Source: Lachnospiraceae bacterium
Lineage (GTDB): Bacteria; Bacillota; Clostridia; Lachnospirales; Lachnospiraceae
DNA length: 48,731 nucleotides
Assembly: GCA_015056795.1 (NCBI GenBank)
Contig: SVFO01000029.1
Location: 1-48,731, forward strand
Direction of reading: 5' to 3'
The position numbers and the translations under genes were made by a program. The notes beneath the pieces were generated by a model that saw nothing but the letters and a program-made list of their open reading frames with translations, ran no database searches and was not told the origin of the DNA. Positions 17,373-26,892 of the stretch are shown here, piece by piece. The number at the start of each line of letters is the position of its first letter. Position 1 is the first letter of the stretch.

Positions 17373-19538
17373 TCATACCTTGCCGTTATACTCAAGACAA
17401 AGCATGGTCAGATCATCGAACTGCTCCGCTTCTTTTACAAAATCATCCACGGATTGACGAACGTTTTTCAGAATTTGCTTCGGTGAGCTGTCAGGATCCT
17501 GATTCAGTGCCTTTACCATTCGATCCGTACCAAATTGCTGCGTTTCAATATTCGTTGCCTCGGGAACGCCATCCGTATAGAGAAACAGCTTGGCACCCGG
17601 CTCCAGCAACAGCTCGTACTCCTGATACTTCAAGCCTTCCATGCCGCCGATGACAAATCCATGCTTATCCTTTATAAGTTCGAACTGGCCATTTGGTTGT
17701 TTCAGCGCAGGATATTCATGTCCCGCATTCGCAGCAATCAGTTTTCCCGTGGAAATCTCAAGAATGCCCAGCCAGACCGTAACAAACATCTCCTCCCGAT
17801 TGTTGGAGCATATTGTAGCATTGGTATCAGTCAGGATCTGCGCGGGATTCTTTCCAATCATGGCATTGTTAGAAAGAATAATCAGGGATGCCATCATGAA
17901 CAGTGCCGCCGGAACGCCCTTTCCGGAAACGTCTGCCATGATCATGCACAGATGATCGTCGTCCACCAGGAAAAAGTTGTAGAAATCTCCGCCAACCTCC
18001 TTCGCCGGATCCATGGAACCATAAATGTCAAATTCCTTTCGCTCCGGGAAAGCCGGATAAATGTTAGGAAGCATGTCCGCCTGAATCCTCGTGGCAAGCG
18101 CCAGCTCCGTACCGATACGCTCCTTCTCCGCAGTTATCTCAGTAATCTGCTGAATGTAATCCGTTGCTCGCTTGGACAATTTGGCAAACGATTCCGCCAG
18201 GATCTCGATTTCATCACCTGTTTTATAAATATCCTCCATGACAAACATTTCGCTGCCATCGCCCAGGACATTCAGACGTTTTGTCATGGTTTCCACCGGC
18301 TTTACGATCCGGGCGGCCATGACAAGTGCTCCCACAGTTGCCAGAACGATCACTGCAATCGTAAGAATAATGATCATTCTCATGGATTTATTTGATCCTT
18401 CCCGATAGGCACCAAGCGCATCATCATTGATGGCTTCATATTGCGAAAGCATGACGGCAGCGGGTTGATTGACGACTTCCTTGTCAACGACGGAAACAAC
18501 CGTCCAGCCCGTGCTTGGCATGGGAACGCCGCTGACGTAGTATTCCTTTCCATCCGCGGTAACAGTCATTATTTCCGTGGAAGCCTCCTGTGCCTTTTTC
18601 AGAAAGCTGGCAAATCCGGCATTCTCACCATTTCTCAGATCCGGTGCATCCGCCGTGGACTCTGCCTTGAAAAATCCGCTCTCTGCAGGAGAAAACAGCA
18701 TCTGACCCTTTTCGTTGATCACACATACAAAGCTTTCCTTCGTCGCGGTGCTTTTCACGTAATCATTAATTTCCGTCAAATAAATGTCAGCTGCAACAAT
18801 GGCAACCAGCCTGCCATTCAAATAAACCGGCGCGGCACATTCCACCATCGGATTCTCCGTATAAGCATCAATTTCCACGCCCGTAAAAATCATTTTGCCG
18901 GCTTCCGCAGCCTGCGTATACCATGGTCTGTGCCGAATGTCCAACATCAGCGGCGTGCCGTCCTTTGAAAGAAATACGCTCGGCCTGTCATTTACCAGGA
19001 TCATATTTCCATCGGAGGTTCCTACGAAAACACTGCTCATTTTTCCGGAGTTTTCAAACATTGACAGCATGATCTCGCTCATATTTGCCATGAGACCGAC
19101 CATCTGCGAGTCTTCAGGATTTACGCCGTCCTCATGGATCAGCTGTACGGAAGGGATTCCCTCCATGTCAGCGGAGGGCACAGAGACAGGACGAGGCACG
19201 ATGGCATCCGAATTCTCAAAAAGCTTTTCCGCGATCGTCTGCAAGGTACTGACGTCAGAACGCACGTCGCCAAACAGATCATCCGCAATATAGGCCTGTA
19301 GCGCCGTGATCCGTTTCATGGAGTTGTTTAAAACGGCTTCCATGGTTTGCTCGGAAATCTTGGCAATGGATTCCTGCTGCCGGTCGCCCGCATTCTGCAC
19401 AACCTGAACCAAATTGCGCTGATTCCAGACACCAACCGCAATAAAAGCCCCAATAATCAATAATATGAAGATCAATACCAAATTAAAAATCTTTTGCTGC
19501 AATCCGCCAATCTTAAGCCACCCTTTGATTATTCTCAT
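17373..19538 (-). CDS. membrane sensor phosphatase (Cache-HAMP-SpoIIE/PP2C)
   Basis: The 721-residue protein has a transmembrane helix at about 18-40, a large extracellular sensor (about 40-385) with dCache features such as RHRPWYTQAAEAGK and CAAPVYLNGRLVAIVAADIYL, a second helix at about 388-408, a HAMP linker starting KPVETMTKRL, a short coiled coil, and a C-terminal SpoIIE/RsbU phosphatase domain with SMDPAKEVGGDFYNF and LCMIMADVSGKGVPAALFM carrying the metal-binding Asp residues. RsbU-type proteins dephosphorylate anti-anti-sigma factors in partner-switching cascades. No STAS or kinase partner is nearby, so the pathway is unknown. AAGGAA is 8 bases upstream of the ATG. Confidence 0.9.
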   Translation of the reverse strand: MRIIKGWLKIGGLQQKIFNLVLIFILLIIGAFIAVGVWNQRNLVQVVQNAGDRQQESIAKISEQTMEAVLNNSMKRITALQAYIADDLFGDVRSDVSTLQTIAEKLFENSDAIVPRPVSVPSADMEGIPSVQLIHEDGVNPEDSQMVGLMANMSEIMLSMFENSGKMSSVFVGTSDGNMILVNDRPSVFLSKDGTPLMLDIRHRPWYTQAAEAGKMIFTGVEIDAYTENPMVECAAPVYLNGRLVAIVAADIYLTEINDYVKSTATKESFVCVINEKGQMLFSPAESGFFKAESTADAPDLRNGENAGFASFLKKAQEASTEIMTVTADGKEYYVSGVPMPSTGWTVVSVVDKEVVNQPAAVMLSQYEAINDDALGAYREGSNKSMRMIIILTIAVIVLATVGALVMAARIVKPVETMTKRLNVLGDGSEMFVMEDIYKTGDEIEILAESFAKLSKRATDYIQQITEITAEKERIGTELALATRIQADMLPNIYPAFPERKEFDIYGSMDPAKEVGGDFYNFFLVDDDHLCMIMADVSGKGVPAALFMMASLIILSNNAMIGKNPAQILTDTNATICSNNREEMFVTVWLGILEISTGKLIAANAGHEYPALKQPNGQFELIKDKHGFVIGGMEGLKYQEYELLLEPGAKLFLYTDGVPEATNIETQQFGTDRMVKALNQDPDSSPKQILKNVRQSVDDFVKEAEQFDDLTMLCLEYNGKV

Positions 19539-19630
19539 AATTTATTTCCTTTTACTTAAATTACCTGTCAATAAAAAACAGCCTTTAATAATTATAACAC
19601 TTTTTTGAAAATATTTCTATCCCATAAAAA

Positions 19631-19683
19631 GAAAAAACTTATGATTCACTTTCTTATTCTAGGAAAAGAAAGTAAATCATAAG
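19631..19683 (-). terminator. terminator of the epimerase / hydroxyacid dehydrogenase operon
   Basis: On the minus strand a long stem of CTTATGATT-ACTTTCTT with AAGAAAGT-AATCATAAG, interrupted by one mismatch, is followed by TTTTTTC. It lies 12 bases past the epimerase stop. Confidence 0.85.
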
Positions 19684-19694
19684 CCCATGGATGT

Positions 19695-20537
19695 CTATCC
19701 TTTCACAACAATTCCTACGCTCTCCGCCTGTCCCCGGACATAAGCCGCGGCCTGACGGTAGGTTTCATAGTCTGGTAGATGCTCCACGAAAAGAGGCGTA
19801 TCCTTACCAAGCTTTTCCACCAAGGGAAGAATCTGCTTGTAATCCAAGGTTCCCTTGCCGGGCATGGTCTCATGGATCAGCGTCGTGTATGCCTGCTCCA
19901 TCAGTACGTCCTTTCCATGAATGCTCTTAATATAAGGACCAAGCAAATCAAAACAGTATTTTACAAATTCATTTCGGTGACAATACCTGTCGGGACAGTT
20001 GATCATGTTGACAAAATCCAGATGCACCGCAAACGCATTGCGGCTCACATCCTTAATCAGCTTTAAGTAATTGCAGGGGGAGTCCGGAAGCACCCATGGC
20101 ATCGGCTCGATGGAATAATAGGTGTGCTTCGGCTTTACCGCATCAATGATCTCACGCACGCTGTCCACGGCTAATGCATAAAACTCCTCCGTGTAATTTT
20201 CCTCCGAAAAACCATCCCAGGCCGTCTCACTGTGGCTTCCAATGATGTTGACACAGCAATTTGCTCCCATCTCATCTGCCAGTGCAAGCTGTGCCTTGGC
20301 ATAATCCATGGCATCCTTCCGTACCTTATCATCCTTGGAAAGGCAGTTCCGCCATACGCCAACCTCACCGATCAAAAGGTCTGCCGCCTTCGCAGCCTTT
20401 AAGTATTCCTTCCGCGTTGCCGTATCACTGCTGCTGTCAATGGGGCACAGCACTGCGCTATATCTTAAATCCTTTGCAAAGCTCACCCATTCCTCCGAAT
20501 TATGATATGCCTTCTCGATTCCTCCACCAATTCTCAT
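19695..20537 (-). CDS. sugar phosphate isomerase/epimerase (xylose isomerase-like TIM barrel)
   Basis: A 280-residue AP-endonuclease-2/xylose-isomerase-like barrel. Likely metal ligands appear in order as Glu of YSIEPMPW, Asp of AVHLDFVN, His of KSIHGKD and Glu of LFVEHLPD. Such enzymes isomerise or epimerise sugars and sugar acids using a divalent metal. The start at 20537 is supported by GGAGG seven bases upstream; a GTG 15 bases earlier is less likely. It follows the FMN dehydrogenase gene by 61 bases in one operon, suggesting a shared catabolic pathway for a hydroxy acid or sugar acid. Confidence 0.82.
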   Translation of the reverse strand: MRIGGGIEKAYHNSEEWVSFAKDLRYSAVLCPIDSSSDTATRKEYLKAAKAADLLIGEVGVWRNCLSKDDKVRKDAMDYAKAQLALADEMGANCCVNIIGSHSETAWDGFSEENYTEEFYALAVDSVREIIDAVKPKHTYYSIEPMPWVLPDSPCNYLKLIKDVSRNAFAVHLDFVNMINCPDRYCHRNEFVKYCFDLLGPYIKSIHGKDVLMEQAYTTLIHETMPGKGTLDYKQILPLVEKLGKDTPLFVEHLPDYETYRQAAAYVRGQAESVGIVVKG

Positions 20538-20598
20538 CTCTTTTCCTCCCACATGTCTCCATTCCCTGCCATAGCGTCAGGAATGAAGTCCCCATCTT

Positions 20599-21489
20599 CT
20601 AAAAGTCCCGTTTATAAATGACACTGCCATCAATTTTATTCAGCTTTGTAAATGCAGTCCGCTCCATCACGGCCTTCAGCTCCTGATTCATGCCCGTCAG
20701 CTTTTCGAATACGCCCTCAGCGCCCTTTTCCTTCAAGGGATCCATGATCGCACGCCCTACGCAAACTGCATCTGCGCCAAGCGCCAGCGCCTTAAAGACG
20801 TCCATGCCAGACTCAAAACAACAGTCCACAAAGATCGGGATGCGGTCGCCGATGACCTCCTTGATCTTCGGCAGGATATAAAGCGGCGGCACCGCACTGC
20901 TCATGATGCCATGATGATGAGACACGATAATGCCGGCTGCGCCGATCTCCAGACACTTTTTTGCATCCTGCACGCTGAGCACTCCCTTGACAATAAAGGG
21001 CAGCTTCGTGCTCTCCACAAAGCTCCGCATCTCTTCCAGGGACTTCGGTTTCATGGGCAAACCGACAACATTGTCATATTCTCCGTTCCAGGAAAATGCA
21101 TGATCAATGTCCATGCCAACGCCAAAGGCACCTGCTTCCTCTGCCTCACGGATCTTGGCAAACACCTTTTCATTTTCCGCATGGGGCTTTACGATTTTAA
21201 TTACCTTCGCGCCCGTGGCACACATGTCCTGAATCTCCTTCGCCTCACCCATGCCGGAAAAGCAAAGGGCATCCGCCATGCGCGCTCCCTCAGCCATCTT
21301 TGCCATGCCGTCTGGTGCCGTTCCATTTAAGTGGGAAAGCGCAGCCGTTGCGATCGGCATGGAAAATTCCTGCCCAAACAATCGGATGCTCGTATCCGGA
21401 ATTTCACTGTCAATATGCCGCATCTCGATCATCAGGCTGTCAAAATAATCCCTTGTGATCTGATTAGAATCCTGTTGCTCCCTGCCCAT
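20599..21489 (-). CDS. FMN-dependent alpha-hydroxy-acid dehydrogenase/oxidase family protein
   Basis: A 296-residue FMN-binding TIM barrel of the lactate oxidase/glycolate oxidase family. Typical parts are FGQEFSMPIATAALSHLN near the N-terminus, LPFIVKGVLSVQDAKKCLEIGAAGIIVSHHHG with the FMN-contacting Lys and catalytic His, IPIFVDCCFESGMDVFKALALGADAVCVGRAIM forming the phosphate site, and a final GSVIY. It oxidises a 2-hydroxy acid to a 2-keto acid; the substrate is unknown. The ATG at 21489 has GGGGGA 8 bases upstream; another ATG lies five codons earlier. It is the first gene of the operon with the epimerase and is divergent from the xylanase gene. Confidence 0.85.
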   Translation of the reverse strand: MGREQQDSNQITRDYFDSLMIEMRHIDSEIPDTSIRLFGQEFSMPIATAALSHLNGTAPDGMAKMAEGARMADALCFSGMGEAKEIQDMCATGAKVIKIVKPHAENEKVFAKIREAEEAGAFGVGMDIDHAFSWNGEYDNVVGLPMKPKSLEEMRSFVESTKLPFIVKGVLSVQDAKKCLEIGAAGIIVSHHHGIMSSAVPPLYILPKIKEVIGDRIPIFVDCCFESGMDVFKALALGADAVCVGRAIMDPLKEKGAEGVFEKLTGMNQELKAVMERTAFTKLNKIDGSVIYKRDF

Positions 21490-21855
21490 TTTATATTCCC
21501 CCATTACATATGATCGCAGACAATCCCATAAACCATGGAATTTCCATCCATGGTTCATTTTATCATACTCTTCTTTCGGTCTTCAACGCATCTGTCTTGT
21601 TTACGTTATTATATTTTGACACCGTGATTTCCTCTTCCGAACATGTTTTACCCGCATTCCTCCCCCCATATGCCCATCTTTCCCTGGCTTTTTGTCTGGG
21701 CCAGGCCAAATATATTTAGCTTGGCAAACACTACATATACTCGGACAATTACTGCATAGTTTTACCGGGGCTGACAAGGTAAAATAGAGATAGCAGACAT
21801 GTCATCAAAAGGCTTGTATTTAGCCGGAATCACCATAAAAAACAGGAGGAACATT
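21490..21855. promoter_or_regulatory. divergent regulatory region between hydroxyacid dehydrogenase and xylanase genes
   Basis: No coding frame is convincing in these 366 bases. Two inverted repeats could be operators: TTTTACC-N11-GGTAAAA at 21760-21784, some 70 bases before the xylanase start, and GCCAA-N11-TTGGC near 21706-21726. No textbook promoter was clear for either gene, and I saw no good catabolite-repression (cre) site. Confidence 0.45.
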
Positions 21856-23082
21856 ATGAGCGCATTATCCCACAGAAAAGCAACTGCCAATTTAACGCTT
21901 GTCCGCGCGGACGGCACGCCCCTCGCAAACAGCTCCGTTACCGTAAAGCAGGCTTCCCATCAATTTCTCTTTGGCTGCGGCGCCTTCGACAGCGTTGCAC
22001 TGATGCATGCACAAAAAAAAGGCGACGAGAAGGCAATCGCCTTTCTAAACGAGCGCATGGAAAAATGGTTAAAGCTCTTTAATTATGGCACCCTTCCCTT
22101 CTACTGGGGACGCTATGAGCCCACGGAGGGCCAGACGATGGAGGTTCCCACCATGGCTGCTGCCAAGTGGATGAAGGAGCGCGGCGCCACGACAAAGGGT
22201 CACCCCTTATGCTGGCACACGGCCTGTGCAGACTGGCTCATGAACTACTCTAATAAAGAAATTCTGGAAAAACAGCTAAAGCGTATCGACCGCGACGTGA
22301 CCGCCTTCAAGGGAACCATCGACATGTGGGACGTGATCAATGAGGTTGTCATCATGCCCAACTTTGACAAGTATGACAACGCCATCACCCGCATCTGTCA
22401 GGAAATGGGCCGCATTAAGCTTGTCAAGGCTGTTTTTGACGAGGCAAAAGCCATGAACCCTGATGCAACACTTCTCATCAACGACTTTAATACCAGTGCT
22501 TCCTATGAAATCTTAATTGATGGCTTACTAGAGGCAGGCGTTCCCATCAGTGCCATTGGTATTCAGTCCCATCAGCATCAGGGCTACTGGGGTGCAGAAA
22601 AGCTGCATGACGTCCTGAACCGCTTCTCACGCTTTGGCCTTCCCATTCACTTTACGGAAAACACGTTGATTTCCGGTGACATCATGCCTGCACATATCGT
22701 GGACCTCAATGATTTCCAGGTGGACAGCTGGCCCTCCACGCCAGAAGGCGAGGCCCGTCAGGCTGCGGAGATTTCCGAAATGTACACGATCCTCTTTGAG
22801 CATCCGCTGGTACAGGCCATCACGACCTGGGATTTCACGGATGACTGCTGGCTGCATGCTCCGTCAGGCTTCCTACATGTAGACAATACGGAAAAGCCTT
22901 CCTACCACGCACTTCACAAACTGATTCATGAAGATTGGTCCACGAACGGGACCTTCATGACGGACGAAAATGGCCATCTGGTTCTCGAGGGCTTCAAGGG
23001 AAGCTTCGATCTAACAAGCGGTAATCTTTCCGCAAAGCTTGAGCTCATAAATGACAAGACCGAGACTTTGACGCTCGCATAG
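21856..23082 (+). CDS. GH10 endo-1,4-beta-xylanase without signal peptide
   Basis: The 408-residue enzyme has the GH10 fold: KGHPLCWH at about 114-121, the acid/base Glu163 in WDVINEV, DFNTSASYE at about 210-218, and the nucleophile Glu268 in HFTENT. These enzymes cleave beta-1,4 xylan chains with retention. There is no signal peptide or carbohydrate-binding module at the N-terminus, so it is probably cytoplasmic and acts on imported xylo-oligosaccharides. The usual TELD near the nucleophile is TENT here. The ATG at 21856 is 6 bases after AGGAGG. It is monocistronic, with a strong terminator. Confidence 0.9.
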   Translation: MSALSHRKATANLTLVRADGTPLANSSVTVKQASHQFLFGCGAFDSVALMHAQKKGDEKAIAFLNERMEKWLKLFNYGTLPFYWGRYEPTEGQTMEVPTMAAAKWMKERGATTKGHPLCWHTACADWLMNYSNKEILEKQLKRIDRDVTAFKGTIDMWDVINEVVIMPNFDKYDNAITRICQEMGRIKLVKAVFDEAKAMNPDATLLINDFNTSASYEILIDGLLEAGVPISAIGIQSHQHQGYWGAEKLHDVLNRFSRFGLPIHFTENTLISGDIMPAHIVDLNDFQVDSWPSTPEGEARQAAEISEMYTILFEHPLVQAITTWDFTDDCWLHAPSGFLHVDNTEKPSYHALHKLIHEDWSTNGTFMTDENGHLVLEGFKGSFDLTSGNLSAKLELINDKTETLTLA

Positions 23083-23101
23083 CATGATCCTAGAAAGATA
23101 C

Positions 23102-23146
23102 AAAAAAGCATGGGACTTCCCGGTTTGGAAGCTCCATGCTTTTTTA
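23102..23146. terminator. bidirectional terminator between xylanase and M56 peptidase genes
   Basis: AAAAAAGCATGG and CCATGCTTTTTT form a 12-base stem, flanked by A and T runs that serve both convergent genes. Confidence 0.9.
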
Positions 23147-23151
23147 CTCAT

Positions 23152-24069
23152 TTATGCGTTCGTCAACAAGGCATAGAAAAGAAAGATCATGACAACAGAC
23201 AAGCCAAACAAGGATATGCTCATCATTTTTCGATAGGAAATGACAAATTTAACCCTGCTACTCAAATTCGCTCCGCCAAATGCAGAAACCAGCAAATCTT
23301 CGTTTTCCTTACACTCCAAAAGAGCAAGCGCATATTGCCTTTTGTTTTCGTCATCATACTTAGAAATCACCGCTTCATCACAGGCCATTTCCAAGTCAGA
23401 TAAAAATGCCTTTAAGTAAAACCAAAGCAATGGGTTAAACCAATGAATCGCAATAATTCCGAAGCCTATAACCCTCCAAAGATTATCCTTTCGTTTTATG
23501 TGCATTCTTTCATGCTGCAAGATATGCCTCAAATCCCGATCCTTGTAAAATATCGGAAAAACAATCCTTGGTTTTATGATGCCAAATACTGCCGCACCCT
23601 GCACTTTACTCGAAAACCATAGGTCATCCTTCCAATGCTCTGCGTCCAGGGCATCCCTTTTTCCCGTATAATACGATAGCATCAGCATCGTAATCAAAAA
23701 CACCATTCCCGTCATCCAAACAATGGACAGTACGAAAAAAACATGTTTTATCATCAACGTAGAAAATTGAAATGGCTCATATTCCTGAGCCAGCATCACA
23801 TAATTAACAAAAGAAAATGTCGTTCGCTGATTTAAAGTAAACCAAGGAATCGTTTTCCCGAACCATCCAAAAACCGTATTCATGAGACTAAAGGAGCTGT
23901 TCATGCCAAATGGTAGGATTGCCCTTAAAAATGGTATGATCCAAAGCAATACTGCCATCCTTCGAGGTATCCATTTAATTTTCCTGATCCAAAGCACTAT
24001 GAATCCCATCACGGAAGCCATAATACTCATGTTGAGAACATAGTAAAATAGTATCGCCAAATTTTTCAC
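23152..24069 (-). CDS. BlaR1/MecR1-like M56 metalloprotease without sensor domain
   Basis: The 305-residue protein has four hydrophobic segments (near residues 5-28, 38-54, 108-133 and 199-222) and a cytoplasmic zinc protease site, HERMH at 186-190 with downstream LEMACDEAVISKY (about 226-237). In BlaR1 this protease relieves repression after ligand binding, leading to loss of BlaI. A full BlaR1 has about 600 residues and ends in a penicillin-binding sensor; here the protein stops after one more C-terminal hydrophobic segment, so the signal it senses is unknown. It overlaps the BlaI-like gene by four bases (ATGA), a classic coupled pair. Confidence 0.88.
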   Translation of the reverse strand: MKNLAILFYYVLNMSIMASVMGFIVLWIRKIKWIPRRMAVLLWIIPFLRAILPFGMNSSFSLMNTVFGWFGKTIPWFTLNQRTTFSFVNYVMLAQEYEPFQFSTLMIKHVFFVLSIVWMTGMVFLITMLMLSYYTGKRDALDAEHWKDDLWFSSKVQGAAVFGIIKPRIVFPIFYKDRDLRHILQHERMHIKRKDNLWRVIGFGIIAIHWFNPLLWFYLKAFLSDLEMACDEAVISKYDDENKRQYALALLECKENEDLLVSAFGGANLSSRVKFVISYRKMMSISLFGLSVVMIFLFYALLTNA

Positions 24070-24428
24070 CTTTTCTTTTGTTCTATTAGGGCTTTCAGCT
24101 CTGCTAACTCTTGTTCCCCTATATTCTCATCGTCCAGTAAGGATGAAAAAAGAGCCTTCCGCGATCCCTTAAAAAACTTTGTCAAAAGAGACTCCGTTTC
24201 ATGTTTCCGCACTTCCTTTTGCGAAATCAGGGCTGTACACAGAAAGCCCGGATCCTCTCTTTGAATATAGCCTTTTTGTACCAGTTTTTTTATAATTGTG
24301 TAGGTAGTATTCTTATTCCATCCTATGGCATCGGTCAAAATCAAAGTGATTTCCTTTGCCGATACCGTTCCCTTTTCCCAAAGGATGTTCATAATCTTTA
24401 TTTCACTATCAAAAAGCTTCTCATCCAT
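24066..24428 (-). CDS. BlaI/MecI-family transcriptional repressor
   Basis: A 120-residue penicillinase-repressor-type winged helix protein. It has the family pattern EIKIMNILWEKGTVSAKEI, the recognition region GWNKNTTYTIIKKLVQKGYI and wing EDPGF, followed by a helical dimerisation tail. BlaI binds palindromic operators and is inactivated when the partner BlaR1 is stimulated. The promoter upstream holds one GACTA-N6-TAGTC palindrome just after the -10 box, consistent with autoregulation. AAGGAAAG lies a little far upstream of the ATG. Translation is coupled to the M56 gene. Confidence 0.9.
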   Translation of the reverse strand: MDEKLFDSEIKIMNILWEKGTVSAKEITLILTDAIGWNKNTTYTIIKKLVQKGYIQREDPGFLCTALISQKEVRKHETESLLTKFFKGSRKALFSSLLDDENIGEQELAELKALIEQKKR

Positions 24429-24474
24429 TTGTTCCGCTAGCTTTCCTTGTTTTCAAATATTGTCTGTTTGCAAT

Positions 24475-24520
24475 GACTATTGCTATAGTCTAAGCTACCA
24501 TCAATTCCAGCTTCTGTCAA
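24475..24520 (-). promoter_or_regulatory. blaI-like promoter with one operator
   Basis: TTGACA (24520-24515) and TAGCTT (24497-24492) are 17 bases apart; the palindrome GACTATTGCTATAGTC (24475-24490) follows the -10 box after one base. The arrangement is the same as at 28396-28441, where a second operator copy is added. Confidence 0.75.
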
Positions 24521-24645
24521 TTATCAAACATCTTTCTTCATCAATATAGTGCGAATGATTGGCAAAAATGATTAATCAGGTAATAATCCCTCAAGCAATG
24601 CATTAATTGCCTCTATTTAGGGTTCTCTCGGAACGCTTTCCCTTT

Positions 24646-26883
24646 TTATTTTTGTTCTCTAATATACAACTCCACTCTATTCTTTAAATGACTTTTTAAT
24701 TCTTTTTCAGAAATACTTCCGATTAAATAATCTTCAAATTCTTCCCTTAGAATGTTGCATAATTCTTTCGATGCATATATTCTTGGCCGCGAATTATTCA
24801 AAAGGTCACATAGTGTTTCGGAATCCTTTTCAATATTTACCCCATCTCCCAAATTAAATTGTGGTATTCCGCTTACATACGGGTAAGCATTTTCATCCAC
24901 ATAATTCATTTGCATATCCAAAACATCCGATTGTACACTTAGATGAAAACCTAAATTATTAGATGTAAGTGCCAATTTCTTCTGCACATCACGAGAAAGA
25001 AGAAAACTTATGAAGCTTAAGGCTATCTGTTTTTCCTCTGCTTTGCTGTTTTTTCGTACACATAATGGATCATCACATGCCAGATAATTTACAGATCCGT
25101 CTTGTGTCGGGAAACCTACGAATCTAAGCTGCTCCTCCCCCCAAATACGCAGACACGCCAGATCCTCTGGCTTAAAAATGGCAATGACAGCACACGGAGC
25201 ATTTCCTCTCTTTAAATCCTCCATGTCTCCCTGGTTTTCTTCTTGATCATATTGTTTTGCCAGTCGTAGCATTTTTTGAAAGTATTCACCATCAAAATGC
25301 GTTTCACAGCTTTCCACATCATATAAAAAGTTTTCGTTTGGTCCGTGATAAAAAATTCCCAAAAAAGTCAATCCACCATTTCCGTTTAACTCATTAATAT
25401 AAGCTTTTCCCTCATCCTGTTTTTCCATGAGGTAATCTAAAAACTTTTCGTAATTCCAGTTGTCTGGCGAATCCAAGAATGTGATCATCGTATAAACATA
25501 AAAATTTGTTACTGCGCCATATATCGTGTCATCTATTTTTCCCATTTCAACTGTTTGTGGAATTAATTCGGCATCCAAATTCAGTTGATGGTAATAATCA
25601 TCCAATGACTCCCACCACTCAATATGATTTGCAAATCCCGTTACCCCACTGTCCAGCAATTGCGGCCCTTCCCCCGCTATCAGCTTTGTCAAAAGTCCTG
25701 TATCATTCCAAGTATACTGTCTCATTTTAACTTTATATGTCGGATTATTTCTGTTAAATTCTGCAACCACAGACTGATACTTTTGAAAAGAGAAGGCTGT
25801 AACTGCAAACTCAATTTCCGTCACAGGAACCTGCTCCGTTGTTTGCTCAAGCTTTATGTAACTGACTCCTTCCTGTGATCCGTACAGCAATCCAATACTC
25901 TGATTTTCAAAAAGCTTCATGTCGTGAATTATGGAAAAAACAATTCCATGATTTTCCCATACATAAAGCGTTTCCGTTTCTCCTCCCGTCATGCTGCAGC
26001 GATGCAAGCCAACTTTGTCTGCATATATCAAAGTGTTTTCATCTAAAAAAATAAACTTACTGCAATCAAATTTTAATTCTGCAAAAAACTCCGTTTCGCC
26101 TGAACTCTCTTTTGCCAGAAATAATTCCCTCCCCATACGAATGCCAATTCTTCCTTCATGCATGCAAAAGAGCTCTGGCTCACTATTCTTTTGCACTGTT
26201 TTTGTGGCCTTATTTAAGATCACTCCTTCGGATGAAATTACATAATAGTTATGATACAGCTCATCGTCTACTAAAGTTGTTGTCAGCGCGTGAATCTTTC
26301 CTTCCGCGTCTTCCAGTATTTGATACGGAATTTCGTAATGTTCCTGATCCATTTCATGAACATAAAGACTTTGCAGAATGTTCATTTCTTCATCAACTTT
26401 AAAAAAATGATATAAGCGGGCATGAGTTTCATCCGTTTCCACATTCATGAACCAGTATCCGTCATCGTTAAAGGATTTCCCGATTGCCCATGCCTGATTC
26501 CTGTAATCTTTCCAAAATGCAAGACGAAAAGACTTTGCTTCCCCTTCGTCACTTATTACATTGATCTCATCCCAACAATTATCAACTTCTGAAAAAAGAT
26601 GCTTTTTAAAAGCAATCGCTCTTCCTTTACCTAAAACATATTGTTCTGCACCGCCCTGTAAGGCATTTTCCTCTACCGTATAATACACTGGAAAAATAAA
26701 GCTTGCCGAGTATGCATCCATTGAGTTGTCTTGCCATTCTTCGTTCGTTGAAAAATTAAAACATTCTTTCCCCGTCTGTTCTATTTGTTCAGATAATGAT
26801 TGCCCCGTTTTATTACAACTGCTCAATATAAGTGATAGAAAAAGCCAAAAAAGCATTTGCAAAAATTTATGCATTATAGTCAT
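24646..26883 (-). CDS. large lipoprotein with C-terminal ABC solute-binding domain
   Basis: The roughly 745-residue product has a lipoprotein signal peptide (lipobox LILSSC about residue 22). Residues 40-350 show repeated short beta segments and aromatic motifs, possibly a beta-propeller-like region. From about 370 a family 1 extracellular solute-binding domain starts with FAVTAFSFQKYQSVVAEFNRNNPTYKVKM and continues with LLTKLIAGEGPQLLD. No ABC permease or ATPase is adjacent, so it may act as a receptor or adhesin, or use a shared transporter. The start is ambiguous: ATG at 26883 or 26874, both poorly spaced to GAGG. It immediately follows the Cys/His-rich gene, overlapping or within a few bases. 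Confidence 0.75.
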   Translation of the reverse strand: MTIMHKFLQMLFWLFLSLILSSCNKTGQSLSEQIEQTGKECFNFSTNEEWQDNSMDAYSASFIFPVYYTVEENALQGGAEQYVLGKGRAIAFKKHLFSEVDNCWDEINVISDEGEAKSFRLAFWKDYRNQAWAIGKSFNDDGYWFMNVETDETHARLYHFFKVDEEMNILQSLYVHEMDQEHYEIPYQILEDAEGKIHALTTTLVDDELYHNYYVISSEGVILNKATKTVQKNSEPELFCMHEGRIGIRMGRELFLAKESSGETEFFAELKFDCSKFIFLDENTLIYADKVGLHRCSMTGGETETLYVWENHGIVFSIIHDMKLFENQSIGLLYGSQEGVSYIKLEQTTEQVPVTEIEFAVTAFSFQKYQSVVAEFNRNNPTYKVKMRQYTWNDTGLLTKLIAGEGPQLLDSGVTGFANHIEWWESLDDYYHQLNLDAELIPQTVEMGKIDDTIYGAVTNFYVYTMITFLDSPDNWNYEKFLDYLMEKQDEGKAYINELNGNGGLTFLGIFYHGPNENFLYDVESCETHFDGEYFQKMLRLAKQYDQEENQGDMEDLKRGNAPCAVIAIFKPEDLACLRIWGEEQLRFVGFPTQDGSVNYLACDDPLCVRKNSKAEEKQIALSFISFLLSRDVQKKLALTSNNLGFHLSVQSDVLDMQMNYVDENAYPYVSGIPQFNLGDGVNIEKDSETLCDLLNNSRPRIYASKELCNILREEFEDYLIGSISEKELKSHLKNRVELYIREQK

Positions 26884-26892
26884 CAACCTCAA

